Positions 1 to 9,642 are shown, numbered from the stretch's first letter. The stretch: 64,000 nt of DNA from Rhizomonospora bruguierae (GCF_018397995.1 NZ_BBQH01000078.1:1-64000); one strand, 5' to 3'. Notes: generated by a model not told the origin, from the sequence alone. Made by a program: numbers and translations.

Positions 1-1
1 G

Positions 2-3000
2 CATTCGGTTGGTGAGATCGCCGCCGCGCATGTTGCTGGTGTTCTATCGCTGCCGGACGCGGTCCGGTTGGTGGCTGCGCGGGGCAGGTTGATGCAGGCG
101 TTGCCGGCTGGCGGGGCGATGGTCGCCTTGCGCGCCCGGGAGGAAGAGATCCAGGGTGTCGACATCGCCGCGGTCAACGGCCCCGACTCGTTCGTGATTT
201 CCGGGGCCGAGGCGGACGTGTTGGCGGTCGCGGCCCAATTCGAGCGGTCCACCCGGTTGCGGGTCTCGCATGCGTTCCATTCGGTGTTGATGGAGCCGAT
301 GCTCGACGACTTCGCCACCGTGGTCGAGGGATTGACGTTCAACCCACCAACCATTCCGATCGTGTCAACGGTCGGTACCGACACGGCGATGGACACCCCC
401 GAGTACTGGGTGCGGCAAGTCCGGGCCACCGTCCGGTACGCCGACGCCATCGACACCGCCCGCAGCGAGGGTGTCACCCGCATCCTGGAGGTCGGTCCCG
501 ACGCGATCCTCACCCCACTGACCGAAGGGGCGGTGCCGGCCGCCCGCCGGGAGCAGAGCGAGACCGAGACGCTGATCGGTGCTGTCGCTCAGTTGCACAC
601 CACCGGCCAACGGGTCGACTGGGCGGCGGTGCTACCTAAGGCCAACGTGGTCGACCTGCCCACGTACCCGTTCCAGCACCAGCGGTATTGGCTCGACGCC
701 TCGCCCTCCGGCGGCGACCCCAAGTCGGCCGGCCTCCTCGGCGCCGACCACCCGCTGCTGGCCGCCGCGATTCCCGCCCCGGACAGCGACGCGGTCACGT
801 TCACCGGCCGGCTGACGGCGGCGGCCCACGGCTGGATCCTCGACCACGAGGTCCACGGCAGCGTGCTGCTGCCCGGCACCGGCTTCGTCGAGCTGGCCCT
901 CTGGGCCGGCCGGCGGGCCGGCTGCCCGGCCGTGGCCGAGCTGACCCTGCGGGTGCCCCTGCTCCTGCCCGAGAACGGTGCCGTGGCCCTGCAGGTGGTC
1001 CTCGACGCCGCCGGCGGCGACGAGCGGCGCCGGCTGCGGATCTACTCCCGGCCCGAGGGCGGCGAGCACGAGGCGTGGACCCTGCACGCCGACGGTGTGC
1101 TGACCGCCGATGCGCCCGCCGCGGGCACGGCCGGCCCCGCGCAGTGGCCGCCGGCCGACGCGACGCCCGTGGCGGTCGACGGCGTCTACGACACGCTGGC
1201 CGACTACGGGTTCGGGTACGGGCCGGCGTTCCAGGGCCTGCGGGCCGCCTGGCGCCGGGGCGAGGAGTTGTTCGCCGAGGTCGAGCTGCCCCACGAAGCG
1301 GCCGCCGACGCCGCCCGCTACGGGCTGCACCCGGCGTTGCTGGACGCGGCGATGCACGCGCTGGGCCTGGGCGGCCCGGGCACCGCCGACGCGGATGGCA
1401 CGCAGACCCGGGTGCCGTTCTCCTGGGGCGGGGTCGTCCTGCACGCCCCGGGTGCGCCAGCCGTGCGGGTCTGGCTGTCGCCGGCCGCGGGGCACCGGGA
1501 CGCGATCCGCCTCGAGCTCACCGACGGCGCCGGCGCCCCGGTCGCCTCGGTCGCCGAACTGCTGCTGCGCCCGATCTCCGCCGCCCAGCTCAACGGGGCC
1601 GGCCAGGACGACCTGTTCCGCATCGAGTGGCGGCCGCTGCCGGCGGGATCGGCCAAGGCGGTCGACTGGGTCGCCTGGGCGGACCTGCCCGCCGACGGGC
1701 CGGTGCCGGCCGCGGTGGTGCTGCGCTGCGCCCCGGCCGGTGGGCAGGACCCGCTCGGCGCCGCCCACGCGGTGACCGGCGAGGTACTGGGCCGGCTGCA
1801 GGAGTGGCTGGCCGATGCGCGGTACGCGGGTTCCCGGCTGGTGCTCGCCGCGCGCGCCGTGCCCGCCGTGTGGGGCCTGGTCCGCGCGGCCGAGGCGGAG
1901 AACCCGGGCCGGTTCGTGCTGGTCGACATCGACGAGGAGGAGACGTCGTGGGCGGTCCTGGGGCGGGCCCTCGCCTCCGGTGAGCCCGAACTCGCGGTCC
2001 GCGACGGCGACGTCACCGTGCCGCGGCTGGTCCGGGCGCCCGCCCCGACCGGCGAGGAGGTCTCGCCGTGGGCCGGGGACGGCACGGTCCTGGTGACCGG
2101 CGGCACCGGTGGCCTGGGCGCCCTGCTGGCCCGGCACCTGGTGGCCGTACACGGCGTGCGGAGCCTGGTGCTGACCAGCCGGCGCGGCCTGTCCGCCCCC
2201 GGGGCGGCCGACCTGCGGGACGAGCTGACCGAGCTGGGCGCCGTGGTGCGGGTGGAGGCGTGCGACGTGTCGCGGCGACCCGCCGTGGCCGCGCTGCTCG
2301 CCGGCATCGCGGATCTGGTCGGCGTCGTGCACGCGGCCGGGGTCGGGGGCAGCGGGCTGATCGGTGCGCTGACGCCCGAGCGGCTGGCCGCCGCGTACGG
2401 ACCGAAGGCCGACGGCGCGTGGCACCTGCACGAACTCACCAGGGACCGCGGGCTGCGGGCGTTCGTGCTGCTGTCCTCGGCCGGCGGCCTGGTGATGCCG
2501 GGCGGGCAGGGCGGTTACGCGGCGGCCAACGTGTTCCTCGACGGCCTGGCGGAGCTGCGCCGGGCGCAGGGCCTGCCGGCGGTGTCGCTCGCCTACGGGC
2601 TGTGGGGCGTGCCGACCGGCCTGTCGGGCATGCTCAGCGAGGCCGATATCCAGCGGATGGCCCACTCCGGGCTGCCCGTGCTCTCCGGCGCGGACGGGCT
2701 GCGACTGTTCGACGCGGGCGTGCTCGCCGGCGACGGCCTGCGGGTGCCGCTCAAGGTCGACGTGGCCGCGCTGCGGGCCGCCGGCGGCGACCTGCCGGCG
2801 CTCCTGCGGGGCCTGGTGCCGCGCATCCGCCGGCGCGCCGCCGCGGGTGGCGGTGCCGGGGCGTTGCGGCAGCGGCTCGCCGGGCTGAGCGACGACGAGC
2901 GCGCCGAGCTGATCCTCGGCACCGTGCTCACCTGCGCCGCCCAGGTCCTCGGCCACGAGGACGCCGCGGCCGTCAACGCCGACCACGGCTTCCTCGAGTC

Positions 3001-4063
3001 CGGCTTCGACTCCCTCACCGCCCTGGAGCTGCGCAACCTGTTGAACACCGCGACCGGCCTGAACCTCGGGGCGATGGTCGTGTTCGACAGCAAGAACCCG
3101 TCCGAGCTGGCCCGGCTGATCGCGGCCGAGTTGGCCGCGCGACCGGCCGGCGGCACGGTCGACGTGCTGTCGGCCGCGCCCGCCGCCCCGGTTGCCCCGG
3201 CGGCCGAGCGGCGCGAGGAGAGCCTCTATGAGCTGTTCATCGGGGCGATCAACGCCGGTACCACGATGAAGGGGATGGCGCTGCTGCAGGCCGTCGCCCA
3301 GCTACGGCCCACCTTCGCGTCCCCGGCCGACCTGCCGGCCCTGCCGGAGCCGGTGCGGTTCAAGACCCGCCCGGAGCGGCAGGACGGCGTGCGGCGGCCG
3401 CGGCTGATCTGCCTGAGCACCCCGACGGTCGCCGGCGGCGTGCACCAGCACGCCCGGCTCGCCGCGGTGCTGGCGGCGCCGGTCACCGCGCTGCCGACCC
3501 CCGGCTTCGCCCGCGGCGAGCAGCTGCCGGTGTCGTTCGACTCGGTTGTGCACGTGCTGGCCGACGCCGTGCTCGCGGCGGCGCAGGGCGAGCCATTCGT
3601 GCTCTACGGTTTCTCCTCCGGCGGGCTGCTCGCCCACGCCGTCACCACGTATCTCGGCCGCGAGCGCGGCGTCCGGCCGGCCGGGCTGATCATGGTGGAC
3701 ACCTACCGCATCGACAGCCCGATCAATCAGGCGATCTTCGACTCGATGGCGTTCGCGGTCGAGGAGAAGGCCGCGACGATGGGGGAGTTCAGCAACGCCG
3801 AGCTGTCGGCCATGGGCCGTTACGTCGATCTGCTGCCGACGTTCCAGGCCGCCGAGATCGACGTGCCGCTGCTGTTCGTGCAGGCGCGCGACCTTTTCAC
3901 CATCGACGGCCGGCCCGCGATCGAGGGCGACGCGTGGCGGGCCACCTGGGCCGCCGCCGACGCCGTACGGGTCGTGCCGGGCACCCATTTCACGATTGCC
4001 GAGCAGGACGCCGCCACGACGGCGCGAGCCGTCGACGACTGGCTGGCGACCCTGCCCGCCTGA
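2..4063 (+). CDS. Terminal modular type I polyketide synthase (partial: AT-DH-KR-ACP-TE)
   Basis: The frame is open from base 2, so the gene is cut at its 5' end. The first residues (HSVGEIAAAH) are the acyltransferase GHSxG active site, with the catalytic Ser codon at 5-7. The AT carries HAFH at 269-280, the usual malonyl-CoA signature. The DH has HxxxGxxxxP (His 845-847) and DxxxH (Asp 1343-1345), so it looks active. No enoylreductase fits between DH and KR. The KR has GTGGLG near 2100 and the catalytic Tyr at 2516-2518. The ACP has GFDSL with the phosphopantetheine Ser at 3011-3013. The C-terminal thioesterase has GFSSG (Ser 3614-3616) and a His at 3986-3988. This is the chain-terminating module: one malonyl extension, reduction, dehydration to an alkene, then release. 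In the macrolactam context the TE would close an amide ring (inference). The ligase gene follows after 15 nt. Confidence 0.95.
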   Translation, partial: HSVGEIAAAHVAGVLSLPDAVRLVAARGRLMQALPAGGAMVALRAREEEIQGVDIAAVNGPDSFVISGAEADVLAVAAQFERSTRLRVSHAFHSVLMEPMLDDFATVVEGLTFNPPTIPIVSTVGTDTAMDTPEYWVRQVRATVRYADAIDTARSEGVTRILEVGPDAILTPLTEGAVPAARREQSETETLIGAVAQLHTTGQRVDWAAVLPKANVVDLPTYPFQHQRYWLDASPSGGDPKSAGLLGADHPLLAAAIPAPDSDAVTFTGRLTAAAHGWILDHEVHGSVLLPGTGFVELALWAGRRAGCPAVAELTLRVPLLLPENGAVALQVVLDAAGGDERRRLRIYSRPEGGEHEAWTLHADGVLTADAPAAGTAGPAQWPPADATPVAVDGVYDTLADYGFGYGPAFQGLRAAWRRGEELFAEVELPHEAAADAARYGLHPALLDAAMHALGLGGPGTADADGTQTRVPFSWGGVVLHAPGAPAVRVWLSPAAGHRDAIRLELTDGAGAPVASVAELLLRPISAAQLNGAGQDDLFRIEWRPLPAGSAKAVDWVAWADLPADGPVPAAVVLRCAPAGGQDPLGAAHAVTGEVLGRLQEWLADARYAGSRLVLAARAVPAVWGLVRAAEAENPGRFVLVDIDEEETSWAVLGRALASGEPELAVRDGDVTVPRLVRAPAPTGEEVSPWAGDGTVLVTGGTGGLGALLARHLVAVHGVRSLVLTSRRGLSAPGAADLRDELTELGAVVRVEACDVSRRPAVAALLAGIADLVGVVHAAGVGGSGLIGALTPERLAAAYGPKADGAWHLHELTRDRGLRAFVLLSSAGGLVMPGGQGGYAAANVFLDGLAELRRAQGLPAVSLAYGLWGVPTGLSGMLSEADIQRMAHSGLPVLSGADGLRLFDAGVLAGDGLRVPLKVDVAALRAAGGDLPALLRGLVPRIRRRAAAGGGAGALRQRLAGLSDDERAELILGTVLTCAAQVLGHEDAAAVNADHGFLESGFDSLTALELRNLLNTATGLNLGAMVVFDSKNPSELARLIAAELAARPAGGTVDVLSAAPAAPVAPAAERREESLYELFIGAINAGTTMKGMALLQAVAQLRPTFASPADLPALPEPVRFKTRPERQDGVRRPRLICLSTPTVAGGVHQHARLAAVLAAPVTALPTPGFARGEQLPVSFDSVVHVLADAVLAAAQGEPFVLYGFSSGGLLAHAVTTYLGRERGVRPAGLIMVDTYRIDSPINQAIFDSMAFAVEEKAATMGEFSNAELSAMGRYVDLLPTFQAAEIDVPLLFVQARDLFTIDGRPAIEGDAWRATWAAADAVRVVPGTHFTIAEQDAATTARAVDDWLATLPA

Positions 4064-4078
4064 GGAGGGAGACTCCCG

Positions 4079-5674
4079 GTGATACCGAACGAGACGCCCG
4101 CCGCCGAGCGCGGCACCACCCAGTTCATGCACGAGTTCCTGCTCGGGGAGGGGAGGCGGACGCCGGACCGGCCGGCCGTCGTCCAGGCCGACGCGCACGG
4201 CGCGTTCCACACGCTGACCTACCGGCAGCTTGAGGACCGGATGCGGCGCTACGCCGCCACGGTGAACACGCTCGGCCTGAACATCGCCGACCGGGTGATC
4301 CTGGAGACCGACAACTCCGCGTCGGCGATCGCGATGCTGCTCGCCTGCTCCTCGCTCGGGCTGACGTTCATCCCGGTCAGCCCCGAGGTGCCGGATGCCC
4401 GGCTGGAGGCGGTCATCGCCGCCGCCGACCCGGCACTGCATCTGTGCACGGTGGACGGGCGCCGCCGTACCATCCCGGACCACGTCGGCACGGCGCGGTT
4501 CGGCCCGGACGGGGTGACGGTGGAGCGCGCGCCGCTGCCCCGGCCCGGTGGGCGCCGGGTGCCGGTGGGTACCGATGCGGCGTACATCATCTTCACGTCG
4601 GGGACCACCGGCCGGCCCAAGGGCGTCGTGATGAGCCACCGCGGGGTGCTGTCCTTCTACCGCGGGATGCTGGAGCGCGGCATCGTCGCGCGCACCGACC
4701 GGGTGGCCACCACCTCACCGCTGCAGTTCGACTTCGCGCTGCTGGACATCGGCCTGACCCTCGGCAGCGGGGCGACGCTGCTGCCGGTGCCGCGCGGCCT
4801 GCTGCACTTCCCGCGGCGGTTGCTGCGCTTCCTCGCCGAGTCCGGGGCGACCCAGGTCAACGGCGTGCCGTCGATCTGGCGGCCGGTACTCAAGCACGAG
4901 GCCGAGGGCCTGGCCCGGCTCGGCGGGCAGATTCGCGGGGTGCTCTACTCCGGGGAGGCGTTCCCCGTCCCGGAGCTGCGCCGGCTCCAGGCCCTGCTGC
5001 CGGACGCCCGGATGGTGAACTGTTTCGGGCCCACCGAGGTGATGGCCTTCTCGCTCACCGACGTGCCCAACCCGCTCCCGGCCGGGCAGGACCGGCTCTC
5101 CATCGCCGACGCGTACCCGGGCGCGGAGATCCTGCTGCTCGACGACGACGGCATCGCGATCGAGAAGACCGGCGTGACCGGCGAGATCTACCTGCGCGGC
5201 CCATCGCTGTTCACCGGCTACTGGGACGACCGGGAGGCCACCCGGGAGGCGCTCGTGCCCGACCCGCTCGACCAGCGCTCCGGCCAGGCCGTCTATCGCT
5301 CCCGGGACCTGGCCTACTACGGCGAGGACGGCGAGCTGTACTTCGTCGGCCGGGCCGATCTACAGGTCAAGATCCGCGGCAACCGGGTCGAGCTGGGCGA
5401 GATCGAGCGCCGGCTGCTCGAGTACCCGGGGGTCGCGGCGGCGGCGGTCGTCGTGCGGCCCCGGCCGGGCGAGGATCCGCAGCTGTGCGCGTTCGTCGTG
5501 CCCGTTCCGGGCGCGGGCCTGACCGAGGGGACCGCGCTCAGCGCGTTCTGCATGCGTACCCTGCCGGCCTACATGGTGCCCAGGAGCGTCGAACTGCTCG
5601 ACGCCCTGCCGGTGACCGCGAACGGCAAGACGGACCGCCGTGCACTGCAACAGATGTCGGCGGCGGCGCGGTGA
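4079..5674 (+). CDS. AMP-forming amino-acid/acyl ligase, candidate starter-unit adenylation enzyme (VinN-like role)
   Basis: 531 aa. Free-standing adenylation enzyme of the ANL superfamily: TSGTTGRPKG phosphate-binding loop at residues 173-182, FGPTE aromatic motif, an A8-like hinge with RSRDL in place of RTGDL, and the C-terminal catalytic Lys in NGKTDR. An Asp in FDFALLD sits where amino-acid adenylation domains hold the substrate amino group, which suggests an amino acid rather than a fatty acid. The GTG start is preceded by GAGGAGGGA and lies 15 nt after the PKS stop, so the two are co-transcribed. In vicenistatin-type pathways one such enzyme (VinN) loads the beta-amino acid on the free ACP and a second (VinM) adds a protecting amino acid. 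This gene could be either; the VinN role is a guess from context. Confidence 0.85.
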   Translation: MIPNETPAAERGTTQFMHEFLLGEGRRTPDRPAVVQADAHGAFHTLTYRQLEDRMRRYAATVNTLGLNIADRVILETDNSASAIAMLLACSSLGLTFIPVSPEVPDARLEAVIAAADPALHLCTVDGRRRTIPDHVGTARFGPDGVTVERAPLPRPGGRRVPVGTDAAYIIFTSGTTGRPKGVVMSHRGVLSFYRGMLERGIVARTDRVATTSPLQFDFALLDIGLTLGSGATLLPVPRGLLHFPRRLLRFLAESGATQVNGVPSIWRPVLKHEAEGLARLGGQIRGVLYSGEAFPVPELRRLQALLPDARMVNCFGPTEVMAFSLTDVPNPLPAGQDRLSIADAYPGAEILLLDDDGIAIEKTGVTGEIYLRGPSLFTGYWDDREATREALVPDPLDQRSGQAVYRSRDLAYYGEDGELYFVGRADLQVKIRGNRVELGEIERRLLEYPGVAAAAVVVRPRPGEDPQLCAFVVPVPGAGLTEGTALSAFCMRTLPAYMVPRSVELLDALPVTANGKTDRRALQQMSAAAR

Positions 5675-5693
5675 CACCGACGAGCTGTGGGGT

Positions 5694-5729
5694 CACGGGA
5701 CCCGGTTGTGCGAGCAACCGGGTCCCGTG
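5694..5729. terminator. Bidirectional terminator between convergent genes
   Basis: A perfect 15-bp inverted repeat (5694-5708 and 5715-5729) with a 6-nt loop lies between the convergent ligase and TetR genes. There is no T-tract, which is normal in high-GC actinobacteria. Confidence 0.85.
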
Positions 5730-5750
5730 GCCCCGGCTGGAATCCAGTGA

Positions 5751-6362
5751 TCATCGCGCCGCACGCTGCTGCTCCCGCAGGTGCGGCTCCGCGATCAGCA
5801 GGACGGCCTCGGCAAGCTCGCGCCCGCTCGGCGCGCTCCGGGCATCCGTGAGCACCTGCGCCATCAGCCCGGTCATCACGACCAGGCAGAACCTGGCCAG
5901 CAGCGTTGACTCGTCCCGGTTGAGCGACGGATCGACCTGCTTCAGCAGGGTCGCGAGCCCGTCGCGGGCCACCGCCTGTGCCTGGGTGGCGAACGGGTAC
6001 TTCTCCGGCGCCAGGTGAATCTGCGTGAGCATCTCGAACTGAGCCGCCCACAGCCCCTTGTGTGAATGGATGAGGGTGATGATCCGATCCCAGATCATGG
6101 CGAGCCGGTCCAGCCGCCCCGCGGCGGGATCGACGTCGGTCGTCAGCGCCTTTTCCAGCTCCCGGCTCCACTCGCCGGTCGCCTGCATCAGCGCCTCGTT
6201 CATGAGCGCGTCCTTGGAGCCGAAGTGGTAGCCGATCGACCCCAGGTTGGCCCCGGAGGCGGCGACGATGTCGCGGGCTGTGGTGCGGGCATAACCCTTG
6301 GTGGTGAGGCACTGCCTCGCCCCCGCGAGAAGGGCGTCACGATGTCCCATGCGAGCAAGCAT
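5751..6362 (-). CDS. TetR-family repressor, divergent from the MFS exporter
   Basis: 203 aa. The N-terminal TetR helix-turn-helix spans about residues 8-55 (TTARDIVAASGANLGSIGYH, then FGSKDAL); the rest is the helical ligand-binding domain. It is transcribed away from the MFS gene, with 59 bp between the start codons holding a clear inverted repeat. The usual reading is that it represses the exporter, and probably itself, until it binds the cluster product or an intermediate. An ATG at 6350 (MGHRDALL) is an alternative start; neither has a good ribosome site, so leaderless translation is possible. Confidence 0.9.
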   Translation of the reverse strand: MLARMGHRDALLAGARQCLTTKGYARTTARDIVAASGANLGSIGYHFGSKDALMNEALMQATGEWSRELEKALTTDVDPAAGRLDRLAMIWDRIITLIHSHKGLWAAQFEMLTQIHLAPEKYPFATQAQAVARDGLATLLKQVDPSLNRDESTLLARFCLVVMTGLMAQVLTDARSAPSGRELAEAVLLIAEPHLREQQRAAR

Positions 6363-6370
6363 AGCAAGGA

Positions 6371-6417
6371 TCTAGACGATCGTTCTATACAACTGTCTAG
6401 AACTACCGTATAGTTCT
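6371..6417. promoter_or_regulatory. Probable TetR operator and divergent promoter region
   Basis: A perfect 7-bp inverted repeat, AGAACTA-N5-TAGTTCT, covers 6399-6417 and ends 4 bp before the MFS start codon. A second, related element with TAGA/TCTA arms around CGATCG lies at about 6372-6387. Both are AT-rich relative to the surroundings. Assignment to the adjacent TetR is inference. Confidence 0.65.
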
Positions 6418-6421
6418 CGCC

Positions 6422-8029
6422 ATGAATCAGATCCGCGCAGCCGAACCCATGGCCAAGGCGCGCGGCAAGGAGTGGATCGCGCTCGGCGTGCTCCTCCTGC
6501 CCGTCCTCCTGGTCTCCATGGATCTGACGGTGCTCTACTTCGCGGTGCCGTCCATCAGCAAGGACCTCAAGCCCAGCGGGATCGAACAGTTGTGGATCCT
6601 CGACATCTACAGCTTCGTGCTGGCCGGGCTGTTGCTCACCATGGGCGCGCTGGCCGACCGGGCCGGGCGGCGCCTGATGCTCCTGCTCGGGGCGGCGGCC
6701 TTCGGCGTCGGGTCGGCGCTGGCGTCCTACGCCACCAGCCCGCAGATGCTGATCGCCGCCCGGGCCCTGCAGGGCATCGGGGGTGGCACGCTGATGCCCT
6801 CCACGCTCGGCCTGATCCGCAACATCTTCCACGACCAGAAGCAGCGGCGCACCGCCATGGCCCTCTGGTCGGCCGGCATGGCCGCCGGCGCCGCGCTCGG
6901 CCCGGTGGTCAGCGGCGCGCTGCTCAACCAGTTCTGGTGGGGCTCGGTCTTCCTCATCAACGTGCCGGTCATGGCGGTACTGCTGCTGCTTGGCCCGGTG
7001 CTGCTGCCCGAGTTCCGGGTGCCGCTCGCCGGTCGGTTCGACGTGCTGGGCGCCGTGCTGTCGCTCGCCGCCGTGCTGCCGGTCATCTACGGCTTCAAGA
7101 AGATGGCGATCGACGGCGTCGACGCCCGGCACCTGGGGTCCGTCGCGGTGGGCCTGGTCTTCCTGGTGCTCTTCGTGATCCGCCAGCGGGTCGCCACCGC
7201 GCCAATGGTCGACCTGCACCTGTTCCGGACCCGCGTGTTCGGGCCGGCCGTGTTCGCCAACCTGCTGGCCTCGTTCAGCCTGGTCGGCTTCTCCCTGTTC
7301 ACCACGCAGTACCTCCAGTCGGTGCTCGGGATGCGCCCGCTGGAGGCCGCGCTCTGGACCCTGCCCGGCACCGTGGCCGTGGGCATGGTCGTGCCGGTCG
7401 CCACGGTGCTCGTGCGCAAGATCCGTCCGGCGTACCTCATCAGCGTCAGCTTCCTCATCTCCGCGGCGGCGATGGGGCTGCTCACCCAGGTACCGGTCCA
7501 GGGTGGCCTGGCGATGCTGCTCGTCGGCGTGATCGCGCTGGCGGTCGGGCTCACCCCCGTGCTGACCCTCATCACCGAGATGGTGGTCGGCGCGGCACCG
7601 CCCGACAGGGCGGGGTCGGCCTCCGCGGTACTACAGACGGGCCAGGAGTTCGGCGGCGCGTTCGGGGTCGCGGTGCTCGGCACCGTAGGGGCCGCGGTCT
7701 ACCGCCACAGCCACGAACTGACCGCCCCGGCCGGCGTATCGGCCGAGGCGCTGGAGCCGGCCCGGGAGACCCTCGGCGGGGCACTCGCCGTCGCCGCCCA
7801 GCTGCCCGAGCAGGCCGCGAACGCGGTGATCACGGCCGCCCGCGCCGCCTTCACGAGCGAGCTGCACGCCGCCGCGCTGACCGGCGCCGTCGTCATGTTG
7901 TTCGGCGCGTTCCTTTCCATCGCGACGTTGCGCTCGGTCAAGAGTGACGAGCAGCGGGCCGCGGAGGCCGCCGAGGCGCCGGTCGCGATCCCGGTGGAGA
8001 CCCCGGAGCTGATATCGACCACCGGGTGA
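6422..8029 (+). CDS. MFS drug exporter, DHA2 (EmrB/QacA) family
   Basis: 535 aa, the usual size for a 14-helix DHA2 proton-driven exporter. It has many hydrophobic segments, the motif-A-like GALADRAGRR after the second helix, and a start MDLTVLYFAVPSI typical of QacA-type proteins. The divergent TetR gene and the position inside the PKS cluster point to export of the polyketide or self-resistance. The ATG at 6422 sits directly behind the operator; no Shine-Dalgarno sequence is evident, so the mRNA may be leaderless. The substrate cannot be read from sequence. Confidence 0.92.
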   Translation: MNQIRAAEPMAKARGKEWIALGVLLLPVLLVSMDLTVLYFAVPSISKDLKPSGIEQLWILDIYSFVLAGLLLTMGALADRAGRRLMLLLGAAAFGVGSALASYATSPQMLIAARALQGIGGGTLMPSTLGLIRNIFHDQKQRRTAMALWSAGMAAGAALGPVVSGALLNQFWWGSVFLINVPVMAVLLLLGPVLLPEFRVPLAGRFDVLGAVLSLAAVLPVIYGFKKMAIDGVDARHLGSVAVGLVFLVLFVIRQRVATAPMVDLHLFRTRVFGPAVFANLLASFSLVGFSLFTTQYLQSVLGMRPLEAALWTLPGTVAVGMVVPVATVLVRKIRPAYLISVSFLISAAAMGLLTQVPVQGGLAMLLVGVIALAVGLTPVLTLITEMVVGAAPPDRAGSASAVLQTGQEFGGAFGVAVLGTVGAAVYRHSHELTAPAGVSAEALEPARETLGGALAVAAQLPEQAANAVITAARAAFTSELHAAALTGAVVMLFGAFLSIATLRSVKSDEQRAAEAAEAPVAIPVETPELISTTG

Positions 8030-8277
8030 CCGGAAGTCTTCGTAATACGAACGGAGGAATAACCAGATTCCTTATCCGAATCGCCGCTCGGTCCGTTTAT
8101 CCGTGGCGGACCGGGCGGCGCCGTGCGGCCCGAAACAGCCAAACTCACATTGGTCTGCGTAAGGGTTGGGCTGGGGTCACCTGGGGGCCTTCATCCACTG
8201 TCTCGTGATTATCCTCGATCCCGGAGTGCCCATTTATTCCGGCGTTAGTCGAGATGGCACGAGATGGAGGAAACCGC
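8030..8277 (+). promoter_or_regulatory. Upstream region of the aminomutase gene
   Basis: 248 bp without a supported gene. It is less GC-rich than its neighbours and has two TTATCCG copies (about 8082 and 8098). It probably holds the promoter for the aminomutase-PLP enzyme operon. The ribosome site GGAGG at 8266-8270, 7 nt before the ATG at 8278, decides that start over an in-frame ATG at 8254. Confidence 0.5.
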
Positions 8278-9642
8278 ATGTCGCTGGTGGAAACCATGCC
8301 CGAGACCGCACGATTCCGTGCGCTCGGCCCGAAGCAGTTCGACGATATCGCTCAACGGTACGGGCTGACCGAAGAAATCCGCCGAGCCGTTCGCCTCACC
8401 TCGTTGGTCCTGCCATTCAGGGTCAATGAATACGTGCTTTCGCACCTCATCGACTGGGATCGGATCCCCGACGATCCGATGTTTCAGATGGTCTTTCCGC
8501 AGCGGGGCATGCTGGCCGCGGAGGACCTGCGCAGGCTCGAGGAACTGTCCGAATCCCCGGCGGACGGCCGGGCGCTGCGGACCGCGATCCAGGGCATCCG
8601 GGGGCGGCTCAACCCACACCCGTCGGGGCAGAAGAAGTTCAACGTGCCCACGCTGGGCGGCGCCGAGCTTCCCGGCATGCAGCACAAGTATCTCGAGACC
8701 ACGCTCTACTTCCCGAGCCAGGGCCAGAGCTGCCACTCCTACTGCACCTACTGCTTCCGCTGGGCGCAGTTCGTCGGCGACGTCGACCTGCGTTTCGCGG
8801 CGCAGACGCCGGAGCTGCTGATCAACTACCTGGGGCGCCACCCGGAGGTCACCGACGTGCTGGTGACCGGCGGCGACCCGATGGTGATGTCCACCGAGCG
8901 GCTGCGCAGCCATATCGAGCCGCTGCTGAGCGTGCCGACCGTGCGCAACATCCGTATCGGCACCAAGTCGGTCGCGTACTGGCCCTACCGGTACGTCACC
9001 GACTCCGACTCCGACGACCTGCTGCGCCTGTTCCAGCGGGTGGTCGCCGCCGGGCGCAATCTCGCCTTCATGGCGCACTTCAGTCACCCGCGCGAGATCC
9101 AGACCGACATCGCCCGGCAGGCGCTGTCGCGGATCCGGTCCACCGGCGCGCTGGTCTACTGCCAGGCCCCGCTGATCGCCCGGGTCAACGACGACCCGGC
9201 CGTCTGGAGCGAACTCTGGCGGGCCGAACTCGCCGCCGGCGCGGTGCCGTACTTCATGTTCGTCGAGCGGGACACCGGCCCGTACGATTACTTCAAGGTG
9301 CCGCTGGCCCGAGCCGTGGAGATCTTCCAGGGCGCCTACCGCACGCTGCCCGGCCTGGCCCGCACGGTCCGCGGGCCGGTCATGTCGGCCACGCCCGGCA
9401 AGGTCATGGTCGACGGCGTGATGGAGACGCCGCAGGGCCGCTTCTTCCAGATGCGGCTGCTGCAGGCGCGCGACCCGCGGCTCGTCGGTCGCCCGTTCCG
9501 GGCCCAGTTCGACGAGGACGCCGCCTGGCTCGACGAGCTCAAGCTCGACGACTCCACCCCGCGCGACCTGATGGCCGCGATCACCGGCTCCGTCTGGCCG
9601 GACGGTGCCGAAGACGGCGAATCGATCCCCGACCCGAGCTGA
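8278..9642 (+). CDS. KamA-family radical-SAM 2,3-aminomutase (candidate glutamate 2,3-aminomutase)
   Basis: 454 aa from the ATG with GGAGG. CxxxCxxC at Cys152, Cys156 and Cys159 ligates the [4Fe-4S] cluster that cleaves S-adenosylmethionine; VTGGDP at about 196-201 is the GGE/D motif; Lys375 in ATPGK aligns with the PLP lysine of lysine 2,3-aminomutase. The family moves an alpha-amino group to the beta carbon. Aligned by eye, the two Asp residues that hold the side-chain amine of lysine in Clostridium KamA are absent (Ser370 stands at one site), so lysine is unlikely. In incednine biosynthesis the homologue IdnL4 makes beta-glutamate from L-glutamate. The PLP-enzyme gene starts 13 nt downstream. 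Likely role: making the beta-amino-acid starter. Confidence 0.85.
   Translation: MSLVETMPETARFRALGPKQFDDIAQRYGLTEEIRRAVRLTSLVLPFRVNEYVLSHLIDWDRIPDDPMFQMVFPQRGMLAAEDLRRLEELSESPADGRALRTAIQGIRGRLNPHPSGQKKFNVPTLGGAELPGMQHKYLETTLYFPSQGQSCHSYCTYCFRWAQFVGDVDLRFAAQTPELLINYLGRHPEVTDVLVTGGDPMVMSTERLRSHIEPLLSVPTVRNIRIGTKSVAYWPYRYVTDSDSDDLLRLFQRVVAAGRNLAFMAHFSHPREIQTDIARQALSRIRSTGALVYCQAPLIARVNDDPAVWSELWRAELAAGAVPYFMFVERDTGPYDYFKVPLARAVEIFQGAYRTLPGLARTVRGPVMSATPGKVMVDGVMETPQGRFFQMRLLQARDPRLVGRPFRAQFDEDAAWLDELKLDDSTPRDLMAAITGSVWPDGAEDGESIPDPS

Noticed and set aside
632-2986. 784-aa open frame on the minus strand inside the PKS gene
   Set aside because: Antisense shadow of GC-rich coding DNA: low-complexity Arg/Gly/Pro protein without domains, while the plus frame has clear PKS motifs.
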